Both the position numbers and the translations under genes were made by a program. From assembly GCA_017399535.1 (NCBI GenBank), contig JAFQBX010000018.1, positions 124,001-188,000 of the forward strand: a stretch of 64,000 bases of DNA, read 5' to 3'. Below, piece by piece: positions 18,507-26,692 of this stretch (the first letter of the stretch is position 1; each line of letters begins with the position of its first letter). This DNA is from Clostridia bacterium (lineage in GTDB: Bacteria; Bacillota; Clostridia; Oscillospirales; Acutalibacteraceae). The notes beneath the pieces are model-generated. The model did no database searches, was not told the DNA's origin, and was given only the letters and a program-made list of their open reading frames with translations.

Positions 18507-18626
18507 CGAAAATCAGGTTTTTCGACTAGTTTCGTTTGGCGTAATATTTTTTACCTACCACACAGACTCGAACTAACAACTTGAATTTTAAAAAATAGTG
18601 TTCGTATTTTATGGTACAAAAGACAA

Positions 18627-18744
18627 AAAATCCCTTTTAGCTTTAAGCAAGAGGGATTTTTCTTTTTACCTATTCACTCTTCACTTTTCACTAAATATTT
18701 GCAACGGGATTTTTGGAAAGTAATAAGAAATAGTGAATAGTGAA
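18627..18744. repeat. non-coding repeat, copy B
   Basis: This is the second copy of the element at 17885-18006. Its hairpin (AAATCCCTTTTAGC with an imperfect complement ending GAGGGATTT) is followed by TTCTTTTT and can act as the terminator of the 149-residue membrane gene. The inner part has TATTCACTCTTCAC and, about 50 bases later, ATAGTGAATAGTGAAG, which is close to its reverse complement. Confidence 0.7.
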
Positions 18745-18876
18745 GATGTTATTTTGCAACGCCTCGCTACGGATTATATAATAATGCTTTGAGTTTATTT
18801 TATACATATTTAATGCTATGATAAATATACGTAAGCAATGAGTTATCACTTAATTAAAACTAAATTCATAACGATA

Positions 18877-18907
18877 GTCTGTTCTCGTAAGAGGGCGGAT
18901 TTTTTTT
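18877..18907 (+). terminator. strong intrinsic terminator upstream of feoA
   Basis: GTCTGTTCTC (18877-18886) pairs along all ten bases with GAGGGCGGAT (18891-18900), using some G-U pairs, around the loop GTAA, and eight T residues (18900-18907) follow. It stands about 80 bases before the feoA start with no gene directly before it, so it may end a leader RNA, a small RNA, or read-through. Confidence 0.75.
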
Positions 18908-18915
18908 GCGCACTT

Positions 18916-18944
18916 TTAACCGAATTTTTTATTTTGCATAGAAT
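18916..18944 (+). promoter_or_regulatory. possible feoAB promoter
   Basis: TTAACC (18916-18921), 17 bases, TAGAAT (18939-18944) is a moderate sigma-A match placed between the terminator and feoA. If used, the upstream terminator would not control feoAB. No clear Fur box was recognised. Confidence 0.35.
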
Positions 18945-18986
18945 GAATAATAGCGAAATTGAAATCAGCAAATCGGGTGCGTATTG

Positions 18987-19238
18987 ATGAAACAAACATA
19001 TAAACTTTCAGATATAAAGATAGGTCAAAAAGGTACTGTAACTTCGGTAAAAATCGTCGGAAATATGCGACGAAGATTACTTGATATCGGTATTACTGAA
19101 GGGACCGAAATAGAATGCGTTTGCAAAAGTCCGTTTGGTGAGCCAACGGCTTTTTTAATAAAAGGTGCACTCATCGCATTAAGAAAAGAGGAATGTGAAA
19201 AAATAACAATAGCATTAACTAATGAAGGGGTGAGCTAA
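18987..19238 (+). CDS. feoA: ferrous iron transport protein FeoA
   Basis: FeoA is the small cytoplasmic SH3-like partner of the FeoB iron transporter. The 83 residues show the family pattern: a degenerate start (YKLSDIKIGQKGTVTSV), then RRRLLDIGITEGTEIECV and PTAFLIKGALIALRKEE. The ATG at 18987 is preferred over a TTG one codon earlier; the ribosome binding site (GGGTG) is weak for both. The stop codon directly abuts the feoB start, so the two are coupled. Confidence 0.93.
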   Translation: MKQTYKLSDIKIGQKGTVTSVKIVGNMRRRLLDIGITEGTEIECVCKSPFGEPTAFLIKGALIALRKEECEKITIALTNEGVS

Positions 19239-21380
19239 TTGGGACTTACACATAATTCGACCGGTCACAATTCAATCGACTCAAAGCTGGAAATCATAAA
19301 GAAAAGCGAGAATGACATCGTAGTAGCCCTTGCGGGCAACCCAAACGTCGGCAAAAGTACGATTTTCAACGCTTTGACAGGAATGAATCAGCACACGGGA
19401 AACTGGCCCGGAAAAACCGTTTCAAACGCACAAGGGTATTTTTCTACGAATAAAAATTCATATGTTCTAGTTGACATTCCCGGTACATATTCACTTATGG
19501 CTCATTCGGCAGAGGAAGAAATCGCAAGAAACTATCTCTGTTTCGGCGAGCCCGACATTGTTGTAGTAGTATGCGATGCAACATGCTTGGAAAGAAATCT
19601 GAACCTCGTGTTACAAACCTGCGAAATCACCAATAACGTAATACTATGCATAAATTTAATCGACGAAGCGAAAAAGAAGCATATCCAAATTGACACGAAT
19701 AAAATCGAAAAAGAATTAGGCATCCCCGTAGTTACAACTGCCGCAAACAAAAAATCAGGCATAAGAAGCTTGACCGATGCTCTCGATAAATTCGATAAAA
19801 GACACTTAACCAAACCCTTAACACCAAGCTACTCAAACGAGATTGAAACAGCAGTAAAAATAATCGAAAAAGAAATTAAAAAGCAGGAATTAAAGGGGCT
19901 AAACTCCAGATGGTTGAGCTTGCGGCTTCTTGATAGCGACGATTCCCTGATGAACGAAATCAAGGCATATTTAGGGGACGATTTTATTGACAACAGTAAA
20001 ATCGTTCAGGTTATCGGTGAAGCAAAGAAATATCTCAATGAATGTGATATAAATTCAGACAAATTAAATGATTTGATAGTAAGCAGCATTATCAAGTTAT
20101 CAGACAAAATTACCAAAAAATCTGTCAAAAACAACGATGAAAAGTATTCCTCAAGGGATAGAAAAATCGACCGACTGCTGACTAACAAGCTCACGGGCTA
20201 TCCTATAATGATAATCTCTCTACTATTCATATTTTGGCTGACAATAAGCGGTGCAAATTACCCATCCGCCCTACTTTCACAAGGTTTTTCATTACTCCAA
20301 GATTATCTAAGCGAGGGATTGTTGTACTTAAATCCGCCGATTTGGTTACACGACCTACTTATTTTAGGAATATTTAAAACTGTTGCTTGGGTTGTTTCGG
20401 TTATGCTTCCGCCAATGGCAATATTTTTTCCGTTATTCACGCTATTAGAGGATTTGGGATTTTTACCGCGAATCGCATTCAATCTCGACAAGCCATTTAA
20501 ACGCTGTAACGCTTGCGGAAAACAAGCGCTTACCATGTGCATGGGATTCGGTTGCAATGCCGCAGGAGTAGTCGGATGCAGAATTATCGACTCGCCACGC
20601 GAAAGGTTGCTTGCAATACTGACAAATAATTTTGTCCCATGCAACGGTCGGTTTCCAACAATTATTACGCTTATTTCCATTCTGATTATCGGGATTTCAA
20701 GCGGTGTCTATTCATCAATTTTATCGGCAATAATCTTAACAGCGGTTATTATTCTCGGAATTCTTGCAACATTTTTAGCCACCAAACTACTCTCATCCAC
20801 ATTATTAAAAGGCGTTCCGTCGTCATACACTCTCGAATTGCCGCCATACCGAAAACCGCAAATATCAAAGGTGATTACACGTTCAATTTTTGACCGTGCT
20901 TTATTCGTACTCGGTAGAGCCGTTTCGGTAGCGGCGCCTGCGGGACTTATCATATGGTTAATGGCAAATATTAAAATTTATGATGTAAGTGTATTAACCT
21001 ACTGTTCAAATTTTTTAGACCCGTTTGCGAAACTGCTCGGACTCGACGGAGTAATTTTGATTGCATTTATTCTCGGCTTTCCTGCAAATGAAATTGTAAT
21101 CCCAATTATCATTATGGCTTATTTATCCCAAGGTTCGCTCACTGATTTTGGCAGTATTAATGAACTAAGCACTCTGTTTATCTCAAACGGTTGGAGTTGG
21201 ATTACAGTAATATGCACAATTGTTTTTTCACTGTTTCATTGGCCTTGCTCCACTACCCTGCTTACCATCAAAAAAGAAACCGGCAGTATAAAATGGACCT
21301 TTATAGCCGCCATTTTGCCGACAATTATCGGAATGATTTTCTGTTTTATTTTCAACTATTTCGCTCAATTATTTATATAA
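19239..21380 (+). CDS. feoB: ferrous iron transport protein FeoB
   Basis: FeoB is the membrane Fe(II) transporter with an N-terminal G domain. The 713 residues show G1 GNPNVGKST (33-41), the switch region WPGKTVSNAQG, G3 DIPGTYSL, and G4 in NLIDEAKKK. After a helical spacer come the paired gate modules with CNACGKQALTMCMGFGCNAAG, followed by NNFVPCNGRFPTI and the second gate with GFPANEIVIPI. About eight membrane helices are visible. The start is TTG directly after the feoA stop, with AGGGGTGAG; there is no ATG before the G domain. No feoC is present. The unit ends in a bidirectional terminator. Confidence 0.96.
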   Translation: MGLTHNSTGHNSIDSKLEIIKKSENDIVVALAGNPNVGKSTIFNALTGMNQHTGNWPGKTVSNAQGYFSTNKNSYVLVDIPGTYSLMAHSAEEEIARNYLCFGEPDIVVVVCDATCLERNLNLVLQTCEITNNVILCINLIDEAKKKHIQIDTNKIEKELGIPVVTTAANKKSGIRSLTDALDKFDKRHLTKPLTPSYSNEIETAVKIIEKEIKKQELKGLNSRWLSLRLLDSDDSLMNEIKAYLGDDFIDNSKIVQVIGEAKKYLNECDINSDKLNDLIVSSIIKLSDKITKKSVKNNDEKYSSRDRKIDRLLTNKLTGYPIMIISLLFIFWLTISGANYPSALLSQGFSLLQDYLSEGLLYLNPPIWLHDLLILGIFKTVAWVVSVMLPPMAIFFPLFTLLEDLGFLPRIAFNLDKPFKRCNACGKQALTMCMGFGCNAAGVVGCRIIDSPRERLLAILTNNFVPCNGRFPTIITLISILIIGISSGVYSSILSAIILTAVIILGILATFLATKLLSSTLLKGVPSSYTLELPPYRKPQISKVITRSIFDRALFVLGRAVSVAAPAGLIIWLMANIKIYDVSVLTYCSNFLDPFAKLLGLDGVILIAFILGFPANEIVIPIIIMAYLSQGSLTDFGSINELSTLFISNGWSWITVICTIVFSLFHWPCSTTLLTIKKETGSIKWTFIAAILPTIIGMIFCFIFNYFAQLFI

Positions 21381-21415
21381 AAAAGGTTCGCAGTGAAGTT
21401 CACTGCGAACCTTTT
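21381..21415. terminator. bidirectional terminator between feoB and gpsA
   Basis: AAAAGGTTCGCAGTGAA forms a near-perfect 17-bp palindrome with its complement, and both strands have flanking T or A runs. It serves the convergent feoB and gpsA transcripts, whose stop codons lie within a few bases of it. Confidence 0.9.
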
Positions 21416-21417
21416 AA

Positions 21418-22419
21418 TTATAACCACATGTCCTCTGATTCGTCACATTTAGGACGTTTCATCAATCTTTCTAGCGAGGTTTGAACCGATGCACCTTCAT
21501 ACAGAATTGCATAACATTCCTCAGTGATTGGCATTTCTACTCCAAATTTCTTTGCAAGTAAGACGGCGATTTTGGTTGCGTGATAGCCCTCAACCGTCAT
21601 TCCAACCTCTTTCAGAGCAGTTTCGGGATTGATACCGCTACCTACAAGCGCACCAAAACGCCTGTTACGTGAGTGTTTTGACGTGCAGGTGACGATAAGA
21701 TCGCCAAGTCCGGTTAGTCCGGCGAAAGTACGATAATGAGCACCCATCGCAACACCAAGTCGAGCCATTTCGGTAAGCCCACGCGTCATCAAGGCAGCTC
21801 TAACATTATCTCCCAGCCCGAGTCCATCGCAGATACCCGTTGCAAGTGCAATAATATTTTTCAACGCACCGCCGAGTTCGACACCGGTAATATCGTCGTT
21901 TATATACACTCTCAAAAAAGAATTCATAAACATATCCTGTACGAGCATCGCGGCATCTTTATCATCCGCCGCCGCAACGAGAGAGGTCGCCATTCCACGA
22001 GCAACCTCCTCGGCATGAGAAGGACCCGATAAAACGACAACTTTGTTATCAGGAATTTCCGATTTAATAACGTCAGCCAAGGTAAGCAAGGTGCCGTCCT
22101 CGACGCCCTTTGAAACGTTTACAATGACAGTATTCTTATTTATTAAACCCTTAATTCTTTGAGCAGTTTGCCTAATCGCAAAGGACGGTACGGCAAAGAC
22201 TACTACATCCGAATGAGAGACGCTGTCAAGTGAATTCGTCAGCTTAATTGCTTTATCAATTTTTACGCCCGGTAAAAGTCGTGTTTCGCGGTTAGCTTTG
22301 AGCGTTTCGATTTCATCCTCAAACGCCGACCAAACAGTAACATCATTACCGTTATTTAAAAGTAAAAGTGAAAGGGCTATTCCCCAGCCACCTGAACCTA
22401 ATATGGTTATTTTAGACAT
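21418..22419 (-). CDS. gpsA: NAD(P)-dependent glycerol-3-phosphate dehydrogenase
   Basis: GpsA reduces dihydroxyacetone phosphate to sn-glycerol-3-phosphate for phospholipid synthesis. The 333 residues start with a Rossmann fold ITILGSGGWGIALSLLL, followed by NVSKGVEDGTL, VVLSGPSHAEEVARG, GGALKNIIALATGI and the catalytic-domain motif HSRNRRFG. An upstream GTG is in frame, but the AGGGGTG site favours the ATG at 22417-22419. It lies 11 bases downstream of plsY, which uses its product directly, so the pair forms the first steps of phosphatidic acid synthesis. Confidence 0.96.
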   Translation of the reverse strand: MSKITILGSGGWGIALSLLLLNNGNDVTVWSAFEDEIETLKANRETRLLPGVKIDKAIKLTNSLDSVSHSDVVVFAVPSFAIRQTAQRIKGLINKNTVIVNVSKGVEDGTLLTLADVIKSEIPDNKVVVLSGPSHAEEVARGMATSLVAAADDKDAAMLVQDMFMNSFLRVYINDDITGVELGGALKNIIALATGICDGLGLGDNVRAALMTRGLTEMARLGVAMGAHYRTFAGLTGLGDLIVTCTSKHSRNRRFGALVGSGINPETALKEVGMTVEGYHATKIAVLLAKKFGVEMPITEECYAILYEGASVQTSLERLMKRPKCDESEDMWL

Positions 22420-22430
22420 AGTTTTCACCC

Positions 22431-23105
22431 CTATTTACGTGAGCTGAGTTGTTTCTCTTCTCCATTGTGAAGTCGTATAATATTCTGCTTATGCTTCAAA
22501 ATTACAACCAATGAAGTTGCCACCGACAGAATAATTATGTAGATAAATTCACTTGTCGGCAAACCCTTGTTCATATTGATTAAAAGATTAAAAACAGAAA
22601 ACTCAAACGCACCGACAATGGAGCCGATTGAAATAATTTTAGTAATCAAAAAGATTGCAAGGAATGTCAATAATACAAAGGTTGCTACAACCCAGTCAAT
22701 ACAATAAAGAACGGCAATTGAAGTCGAAACGCCCTTGCCTCCGCGGAATCCGAAAAATATCGGATATGCATGTCCGATTATGCAAAAAAATCCGCAAATA
22801 TACAGTCCATAAGTCGGCGAAAAGTACGGCGCAATACAATCGGGTGCATTCTCGAAAACAATCGGGAATAAAAGATATTTTCCAATAATGGGCGCAACAA
22901 AGCCCTTTAAAAAATCGCCAACAAAGGTGATTATACCGGGCAAAAGTCCAACCGAGCGGATAACGTTGGTCATTCCTGCGTTTCCGCTTCCCATATTACG
23001 TACATCTTCACGAGCAAAAATCTTTGACACGATGACGGCAAAATTGATGCTGCCGAGAAGATAGCTGATTACGATTGCTAATAATAGTGCTAAAAGCCAA
23101 TTCAT
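22431..23105 (-). CDS. plsY: glycerol-3-phosphate acyltransferase PlsY
   Basis: PlsY transfers the acyl chain from acyl-phosphate to glycerol-3-phosphate at the membrane. The 224-residue protein has about five membrane segments and the three family motifs: SINFAVIVSK near the start with GSGNAGMTNVIRS, then FRGGKGVSTS, then the final cytoplasmic loop with LKHKQNIIRL. The matching acyl-phosphate synthase plsX is in the same window at 50.8 kb. The start overlaps the der stop by one base (TAATG), giving translational coupling. Confidence 0.96.
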   Translation of the reverse strand: MNWLLALLLAIVISYLLGSINFAVIVSKIFAREDVRNMGSGNAGMTNVIRSVGLLPGIITFVGDFLKGFVAPIIGKYLLFPIVFENAPDCIAPYFSPTYGLYICGFFCIIGHAYPIFFGFRGGKGVSTSIAVLYCIDWVVATFVLLTFLAIFLITKIISIGSIVGAFEFSVFNLLINMNKGLPTSEFIYIIILSVATSLVVILKHKQNIIRLHNGEEKQLSSRK

Positions 23106-24427
23106 TATTTTCCCTCTCCACGTTCTCTGATGACAAAACGGACTGGTGTTCCCTCTAAGCCGAATACCGAACGAATCTGATTCTCGATATAACGCTGATA
23201 TGAATAGTGGAACAGGTCCTCACGGTTACAAAAGCATACAAACGTCGGCGGCCTGGTAGACGCCTGAGTAATGTAGTATATTCTGAGACGCTTTCCTTTA
23301 TCGGTCGGCGGCTGAACACGAGCAGTCGCATCGGCAAGCAGGTCGTTGAGCTTACCGGTCGAAATTCTCATGCTGTTCTGTTCGTTAACATACTTAATCA
23401 GCTCAAACAAGCGGTCAATGCGCTGACCTGTTTTTGCTGAGATAAAGATAATCGGAGCATACGACATAAAGGAAAAATCGGTCATCAATTTTTTACGATA
23501 CGAGTCCATTGTTTGACCGTTCTTTTCGATAGCGTCCCATTTATTTACGGCGATGATGCAACCTTTACCTGCTTCAAGAGCTAAACCAGCGACCTTTGAA
23601 TCCTGCTCGGTGAACCCTTCGACCGCATCAATCATAATTACGCAAACGTCGGCTCTGTCAACCGCCATCTGAGCGCGTAAAACGCTGAATCGCTCGATAT
23701 CATCAATTACCTTGCTCTTTCTTCTGAGCCCGGCAGTATCAATGAAATTAAACTTTCCGTATTTATTATCAACTGCGGTATCAATCGCGTCGCGAGTTGT
23801 TCCTGCGATATTAGATACAATTGAACGAACCTCACCCGAAACTGCATTCGTAAGCGATGATTTACCAACATTCGGCTTTCCGATAATAGCTACGTTAATT
23901 CTATCTGATTCCTCTTCATTATCAAAATCAGGTAAATTTTCATAAACAGCGTCGAGAAGGTCGCCAGTTCCGTGACCGTGAACTGATGAAACTGCAATAG
24001 GGTCACCGAGTCCGAGATTGTAAAATTCATAAAACTCAGGCGAAACCTCACCCACTCCGTCGCATTTATTTACGCATAACACTACGGGTTTGCCGCTTTT
24101 TTGTAAAATTGATGCAACCTCTCGATCAGTAGCGACAACGCCACTCTTTAAATCTGTAACGAAAACAATAACCTGCGCCGATTCGATAGCGAGATTAGCT
24201 TGGTCGCGGATATGAGATAATATAATATCATCTGTTTTTGTTTCGATACCGCCTGTATCGACCAGCATAATTGATTTACCACGCCAATCGCAGTATCCGT
24301 AAATTCGGTCGCGGGTAACACCCGGCTCATCATTTACGATAGAAAGGCGCTGACCAATCAGCTTGTTAAAAAGTGTAGATTTTCCGACGTTCGGACGCCC
24401 TACAATTGCAACAACAGGTTTTGCCAT
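23105..24427 (-). CDS. der: ribosome assembly GTPase Der (EngA)
   Basis: Der carries two consecutive GTPase domains and a KH-like C-terminal domain and is needed for 50S maturation. The 440 residues show the first G1 GRPNVGKSTLFNKL at the N-terminus with DTGGIET and NKCD, and the second GKPNVGKSSLTNAV with DTAGLRRKSK and NKWD. The KH-like end has STRPPTFVCFCN and RYIENQIRSVFGLEGTPVR. Length and motifs are complete. It directly follows the DUF512 gene, a neighbour often seen with der-plsY-gpsA in clostridia. Confidence 0.98.
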   Translation of the reverse strand: MAKPVVAIVGRPNVGKSTLFNKLIGQRLSIVNDEPGVTRDRIYGYCDWRGKSIMLVDTGGIETKTDDIILSHIRDQANLAIESAQVIVFVTDLKSGVVATDREVASILQKSGKPVVLCVNKCDGVGEVSPEFYEFYNLGLGDPIAVSSVHGHGTGDLLDAVYENLPDFDNEEESDRINVAIIGKPNVGKSSLTNAVSGEVRSIVSNIAGTTRDAIDTAVDNKYGKFNFIDTAGLRRKSKVIDDIERFSVLRAQMAVDRADVCVIMIDAVEGFTEQDSKVAGLALEAGKGCIIAVNKWDAIEKNGQTMDSYRKKLMTDFSFMSYAPIIFISAKTGQRIDRLFELIKYVNEQNSMRISTGKLNDLLADATARVQPPTDKGKRLRIYYITQASTRPPTFVCFCNREDLFHYSYQRYIENQIRSVFGLEGTPVRFVIRERGEGK

Positions 24428-25738
24428 TTAATTCTCTCCATCTAAAATCGCGGATAAAAGCTCATATCCGTCGTTTTGAATAATTTTAACCGTAACATCA
24501 AGTGCGGATTCAATATCCTCAACACTGGTATCATCGAGCATTATATCCCCTTGCGCCCTAAACATACAAGACGGCAAAAGAAGATAATTGCCCAATTTTT
24601 TATCCTTTAACTGTGAAATTAAGTCCTTTCCGGTAATGAGTCCTGCAACAGTAATCGACTCGCCGAAAAAGTTATTTTTAATTTCATACACGTTACATTC
24701 TAAATTATGCCATTTTTTCTTTGCAATGTCAACAAGTTCGCAAATAAGCGGATACGCCGCCGAACCTGTGGCAATGGTTGATTTCGCGAAAGAAATATAT
24801 TCGATTTCTTCGCATTCGCACGCGTCAGTAAATTCGCTCTTAAACAACGAGCACATTCCCACCCCATTATCAAGCTGAGCAAAATCCTCGTAATAGTTCT
24901 CATCAGGAAGCGGTAATTTAGCTTTTAAATAAAATTCATCAGCGGCAAATACAATTCTTGTGCCGAATTTTTCATAGCACTTAGCGGCATATTTTTCGAT
25001 AATTTCAATAGTTTCGCATGCGGTATTTTCATCATACGGAGTTAAATTTGTCAGCCCGTCGCGATATTTTGTGACGCCGAGAGGAACTGCCGCGATACTC
25101 TGAACAGCGGGATAAAGCGAAATCAAATCGTCAAGCGTTCTTTTCAGCTCGTCGCCGTCGTTAATTCCCGGGCACAAAACAAGCTGGCAATTAAGCTTTG
25201 TTCCACCCTCTGCGAGTCGATTTAGCACCATTAAAGCATCCCCTGCAAAACGATTGTTCATCATCTTGCATCTAAGTTCAGGATTTGTCGTGTGGACAGA
25301 AATATTTATCGGGCTGATGTGCATTTTAATAATCCGGTCAATTTCATGCTCGGTAATATTCGTTAAGGTGATATAATTGCCAAACAAAAATGAAAGTCGC
25401 GAATCATCATCCTTAAAATAAAGACTGTCACGAAGCCCCTTTGGAAGCTGGTCGATAAAACAGAAAATGCAATTATTTCTACATCTTCTTTGCTCATCCA
25501 TAAGGTAGGACGAAAACTCTAAACCCAAATCGTCAAATGGTTCTTTTTTTACGTTGAAGGTGAGGATTTCGCCGCTTCTTTCGACAATAATTTCGAGTTT
25601 ACTCTCGTTAGCGTAAAATTGATAGTCAAAGATGTCTACTATCTCATTCCCATTTATCGAAACGAGAATATCGCTTGATTTTATGCCAATTTTTTCGCAT
25701 ATTGAACCATTTTCGACCGATACAATTTTAACAGCCAC
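24428..25738 (-). CDS. DUF512 family PDZ-radical SAM protein
   Basis: This 436-residue protein has an N-terminal PDZ-like domain (about 1-60, GSICEKIGIKSSDILVSING), then a CRNNCIFCFIDQLPKGLR motif whose CxxxCxxC arrangement matches a radical-SAM iron-sulphur site, then the DUF512 region with NISVHTTNPELRC and QLVLCPGINDGDEL. The family is conserved in Firmicutes next to der, plsY and gpsA; its reaction is unknown. The start is GTG with GGGAGG eight bases upstream. The product name rests on family knowledge and the substrate cannot be inferred here. Confidence 0.9.
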   Translation of the reverse strand: MAVKIVSVENGSICEKIGIKSSDILVSINGNEIVDIFDYQFYANESKLEIIVERSGEILTFNVKKEPFDDLGLEFSSYLMDEQRRCRNNCIFCFIDQLPKGLRDSLYFKDDDSRLSFLFGNYITLTNITEHEIDRIIKMHISPINISVHTTNPELRCKMMNNRFAGDALMVLNRLAEGGTKLNCQLVLCPGINDGDELKRTLDDLISLYPAVQSIAAVPLGVTKYRDGLTNLTPYDENTACETIEIIEKYAAKCYEKFGTRIVFAADEFYLKAKLPLPDENYYEDFAQLDNGVGMCSLFKSEFTDACECEEIEYISFAKSTIATGSAAYPLICELVDIAKKKWHNLECNVYEIKNNFFGESITVAGLITGKDLISQLKDKKLGNYLLLPSCMFRAQGDIMLDDTSVEDIESALDVTVKIIQNDGYELLSAILDGEN

Positions 25739-25763
25739 TAATCCTACCTCCCATCATAAAGTA

Positions 25764-25799
25764 ATAAATGCCCTCACAAATATAAGTGAGAGCATTTAT
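25764..25799 (-). terminator. hairpin after rpmF
   Basis: ATAAATGC-C-CTCAC pairs with GTGAG-A-GCATTTAT with one internal mismatch. On the minus strand it is followed only by ATTACTTTATG, so termination is probably partial, allowing read-through into the DUF512-der-plsY-gpsA genes. Confidence 0.5.
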
Positions 25800-25814
25800 C
25801 AAACATACTATTAC

Positions 25815-25997
25815 TTATGCCTCTTTTACAACTACCTGTCTGCCATTATAATAGCCACAGTTCTGGCAAAGTCTGTGCGGACGCTTATACTCGTTGCACT
25901 GCGGGCATCTTACGAGTGCAGGAGCATCCATCTTCCAAACGCTTGAACGTCTCTTGTTACGTCTCTGTTTTGAGGTTTTTCTCTTCGGTACTGCCAT
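25815..25997 (-). CDS. rpmF: 50S ribosomal protein L32
   Basis: The 60 residues start MAVPKRKTSKQRRNKRRS, as in all L32 proteins, and carry a zinc ribbon, CPQC then CQNC. The ATG at 25995-25997 has a strong AAGGAGGTG site; a short in-frame extension upstream is ignored. It lies downstream of the YceD/DUF177 gene, the usual bacterial pairing, and shares its promoter. Confidence 0.98.
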   Translation of the reverse strand: MAVPKRKTSKQRRNKRRSSVWKMDAPALVRCPQCNEYKRPHRLCQNCGYYNGRQVVVKEA

Positions 25998-26042
25998 TAT
26001 CAGCACCTCCTTTGATATAGTACATTTATTTTTTTATTTTTG

Positions 26043-26540
26043 TTAATCTAACAATTGTTTGAGCGCTGCTAAACGAGGATCGATATTATCCTCTTTGCAT
26101 TCGCAATTGGCGTGATTAAGATTTTTTCCGCATCCGGCACAAAGTCCCTTGCAATCATCGTTGCAAAGATGCTTCATCGGTACGTTTAAAATCAAGTCAG
26201 CCAAAACAACCTCGTCGATGTCAATCTTTTTCTCGGATACAATGATAAAACCGTCTTTTTCATCATCGTTATCAAGCTTTTGAACTAGTGTGTAGTTGAT
26301 GTCAAAATCAATCATTTCCGAGCAAATTTCACCGCATCTGTCACAAGGAGCTGTATAATTGCATCGTACATTTCCATTCAGTGTGACAAGACCTGCGTGA
26401 TTAGAAATCTTTCCTTTTAAAACAACCTTTTCGTTAAAAGGACAAATCCCGTAATACTCGACATCATCGAAATTAAAGTCGAGGTCCAACTCGATAATCG
26501 AGCCATCTGCAACAAAAATATTACCAAGTTCGATAATCAT
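26043..26540 (-). CDS. YceD/DUF177 family protein
   Basis: This 165-residue protein has the DUF177 layout: a beta-rich N-terminal part, CDRCGEICSEMIDFDINYTL in the middle, DIDEVVLADLILNVPMKHLC, and a cysteine-rich end (CKGLCAGCGKNLN, then CEC). The family lies almost universally next to rpmF. In several bacteria and chloroplasts it is linked to 23S rRNA accumulation. The cysteine pairs suggest zinc binding. The ATG has a GAGGTGAA site and the gene has a full-consensus promoter. Confidence 0.9.
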   Translation of the reverse strand: MIIELGNIFVADGSIIELDLDFNFDDVEYYGICPFNEKVVLKGKISNHAGLVTLNGNVRCNYTAPCDRCGEICSEMIDFDINYTLVQKLDNDDEKDGFIIVSEKKIDIDEVVLADLILNVPMKHLCNDDCKGLCAGCGKNLNHANCECKEDNIDPRLAALKQLLD

Positions 26541-26568
26541 AAGTTCACCTCAAAATATAACAGATAAT

Positions 26569-26597
26569 ATTATATTATCCATAATCGCATTTGTCAA
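26569..26597 (-). promoter_or_regulatory. full-consensus sigma-A promoter of the yceD-rpmF unit
   Basis: TTGACA (26592-26597), exactly 17 bases, TATAAT (26569-26574): both hexamers are perfect. The transcription start should lie about 20 bases before the start codon. Confidence 0.85.
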
Positions 26598-26630
26598 GCA
26601 TTATAATCAATAATTTTCGACAAAATTTCA

Positions 26631-26662
26631 GGCCCTGCGGCTCTAATTTCAGCTGCAAAGCC
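26631..26662 (-). terminator. possible weak terminator after the P-loop gene
   Basis: GGCTTTGC (26662-26655) can pair with GCAGGGCC (26638-26631) through two G-U pairs around a 16-base loop, followed by TGAAATTTTG. The T run is poor, so the call is tentative. Confidence 0.3.
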
Positions 26663-26692
26663 CGAATTCATGGTATTTTGTTTTCTTACCAA

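Larger units (their letters stand above)
18507..18986. other. 480-base gene-free region before feoA
   Basis: No credible reading frame is present. It holds a short minus-strand fragment resembling a tRNA 3' end (18558-18574), repeat copy B (18627-18744), a weak plus-strand promoter-like pair (TTTATT, 17 bases, TATGAT ending at 18822), a strong plus-strand terminator (18877-18907) and a second promoter-like pair just before feoA. The region is AT-rich. Confidence 0.7.

Noticed and set aside
17885-18745. CRISPR array or IS element from the repeated blocks
   Set aside because: Only two copies about 740 bases apart with a gene between them, no spacer regularity, no transposase and no terminal target duplication seen.
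18507-18986. Riboswitch of a known class before feoAB
   Set aside because: The hairpin-terminator is clear, but no consensus of a named metal or cofactor riboswitch could be recognised, so only the terminator is reported.
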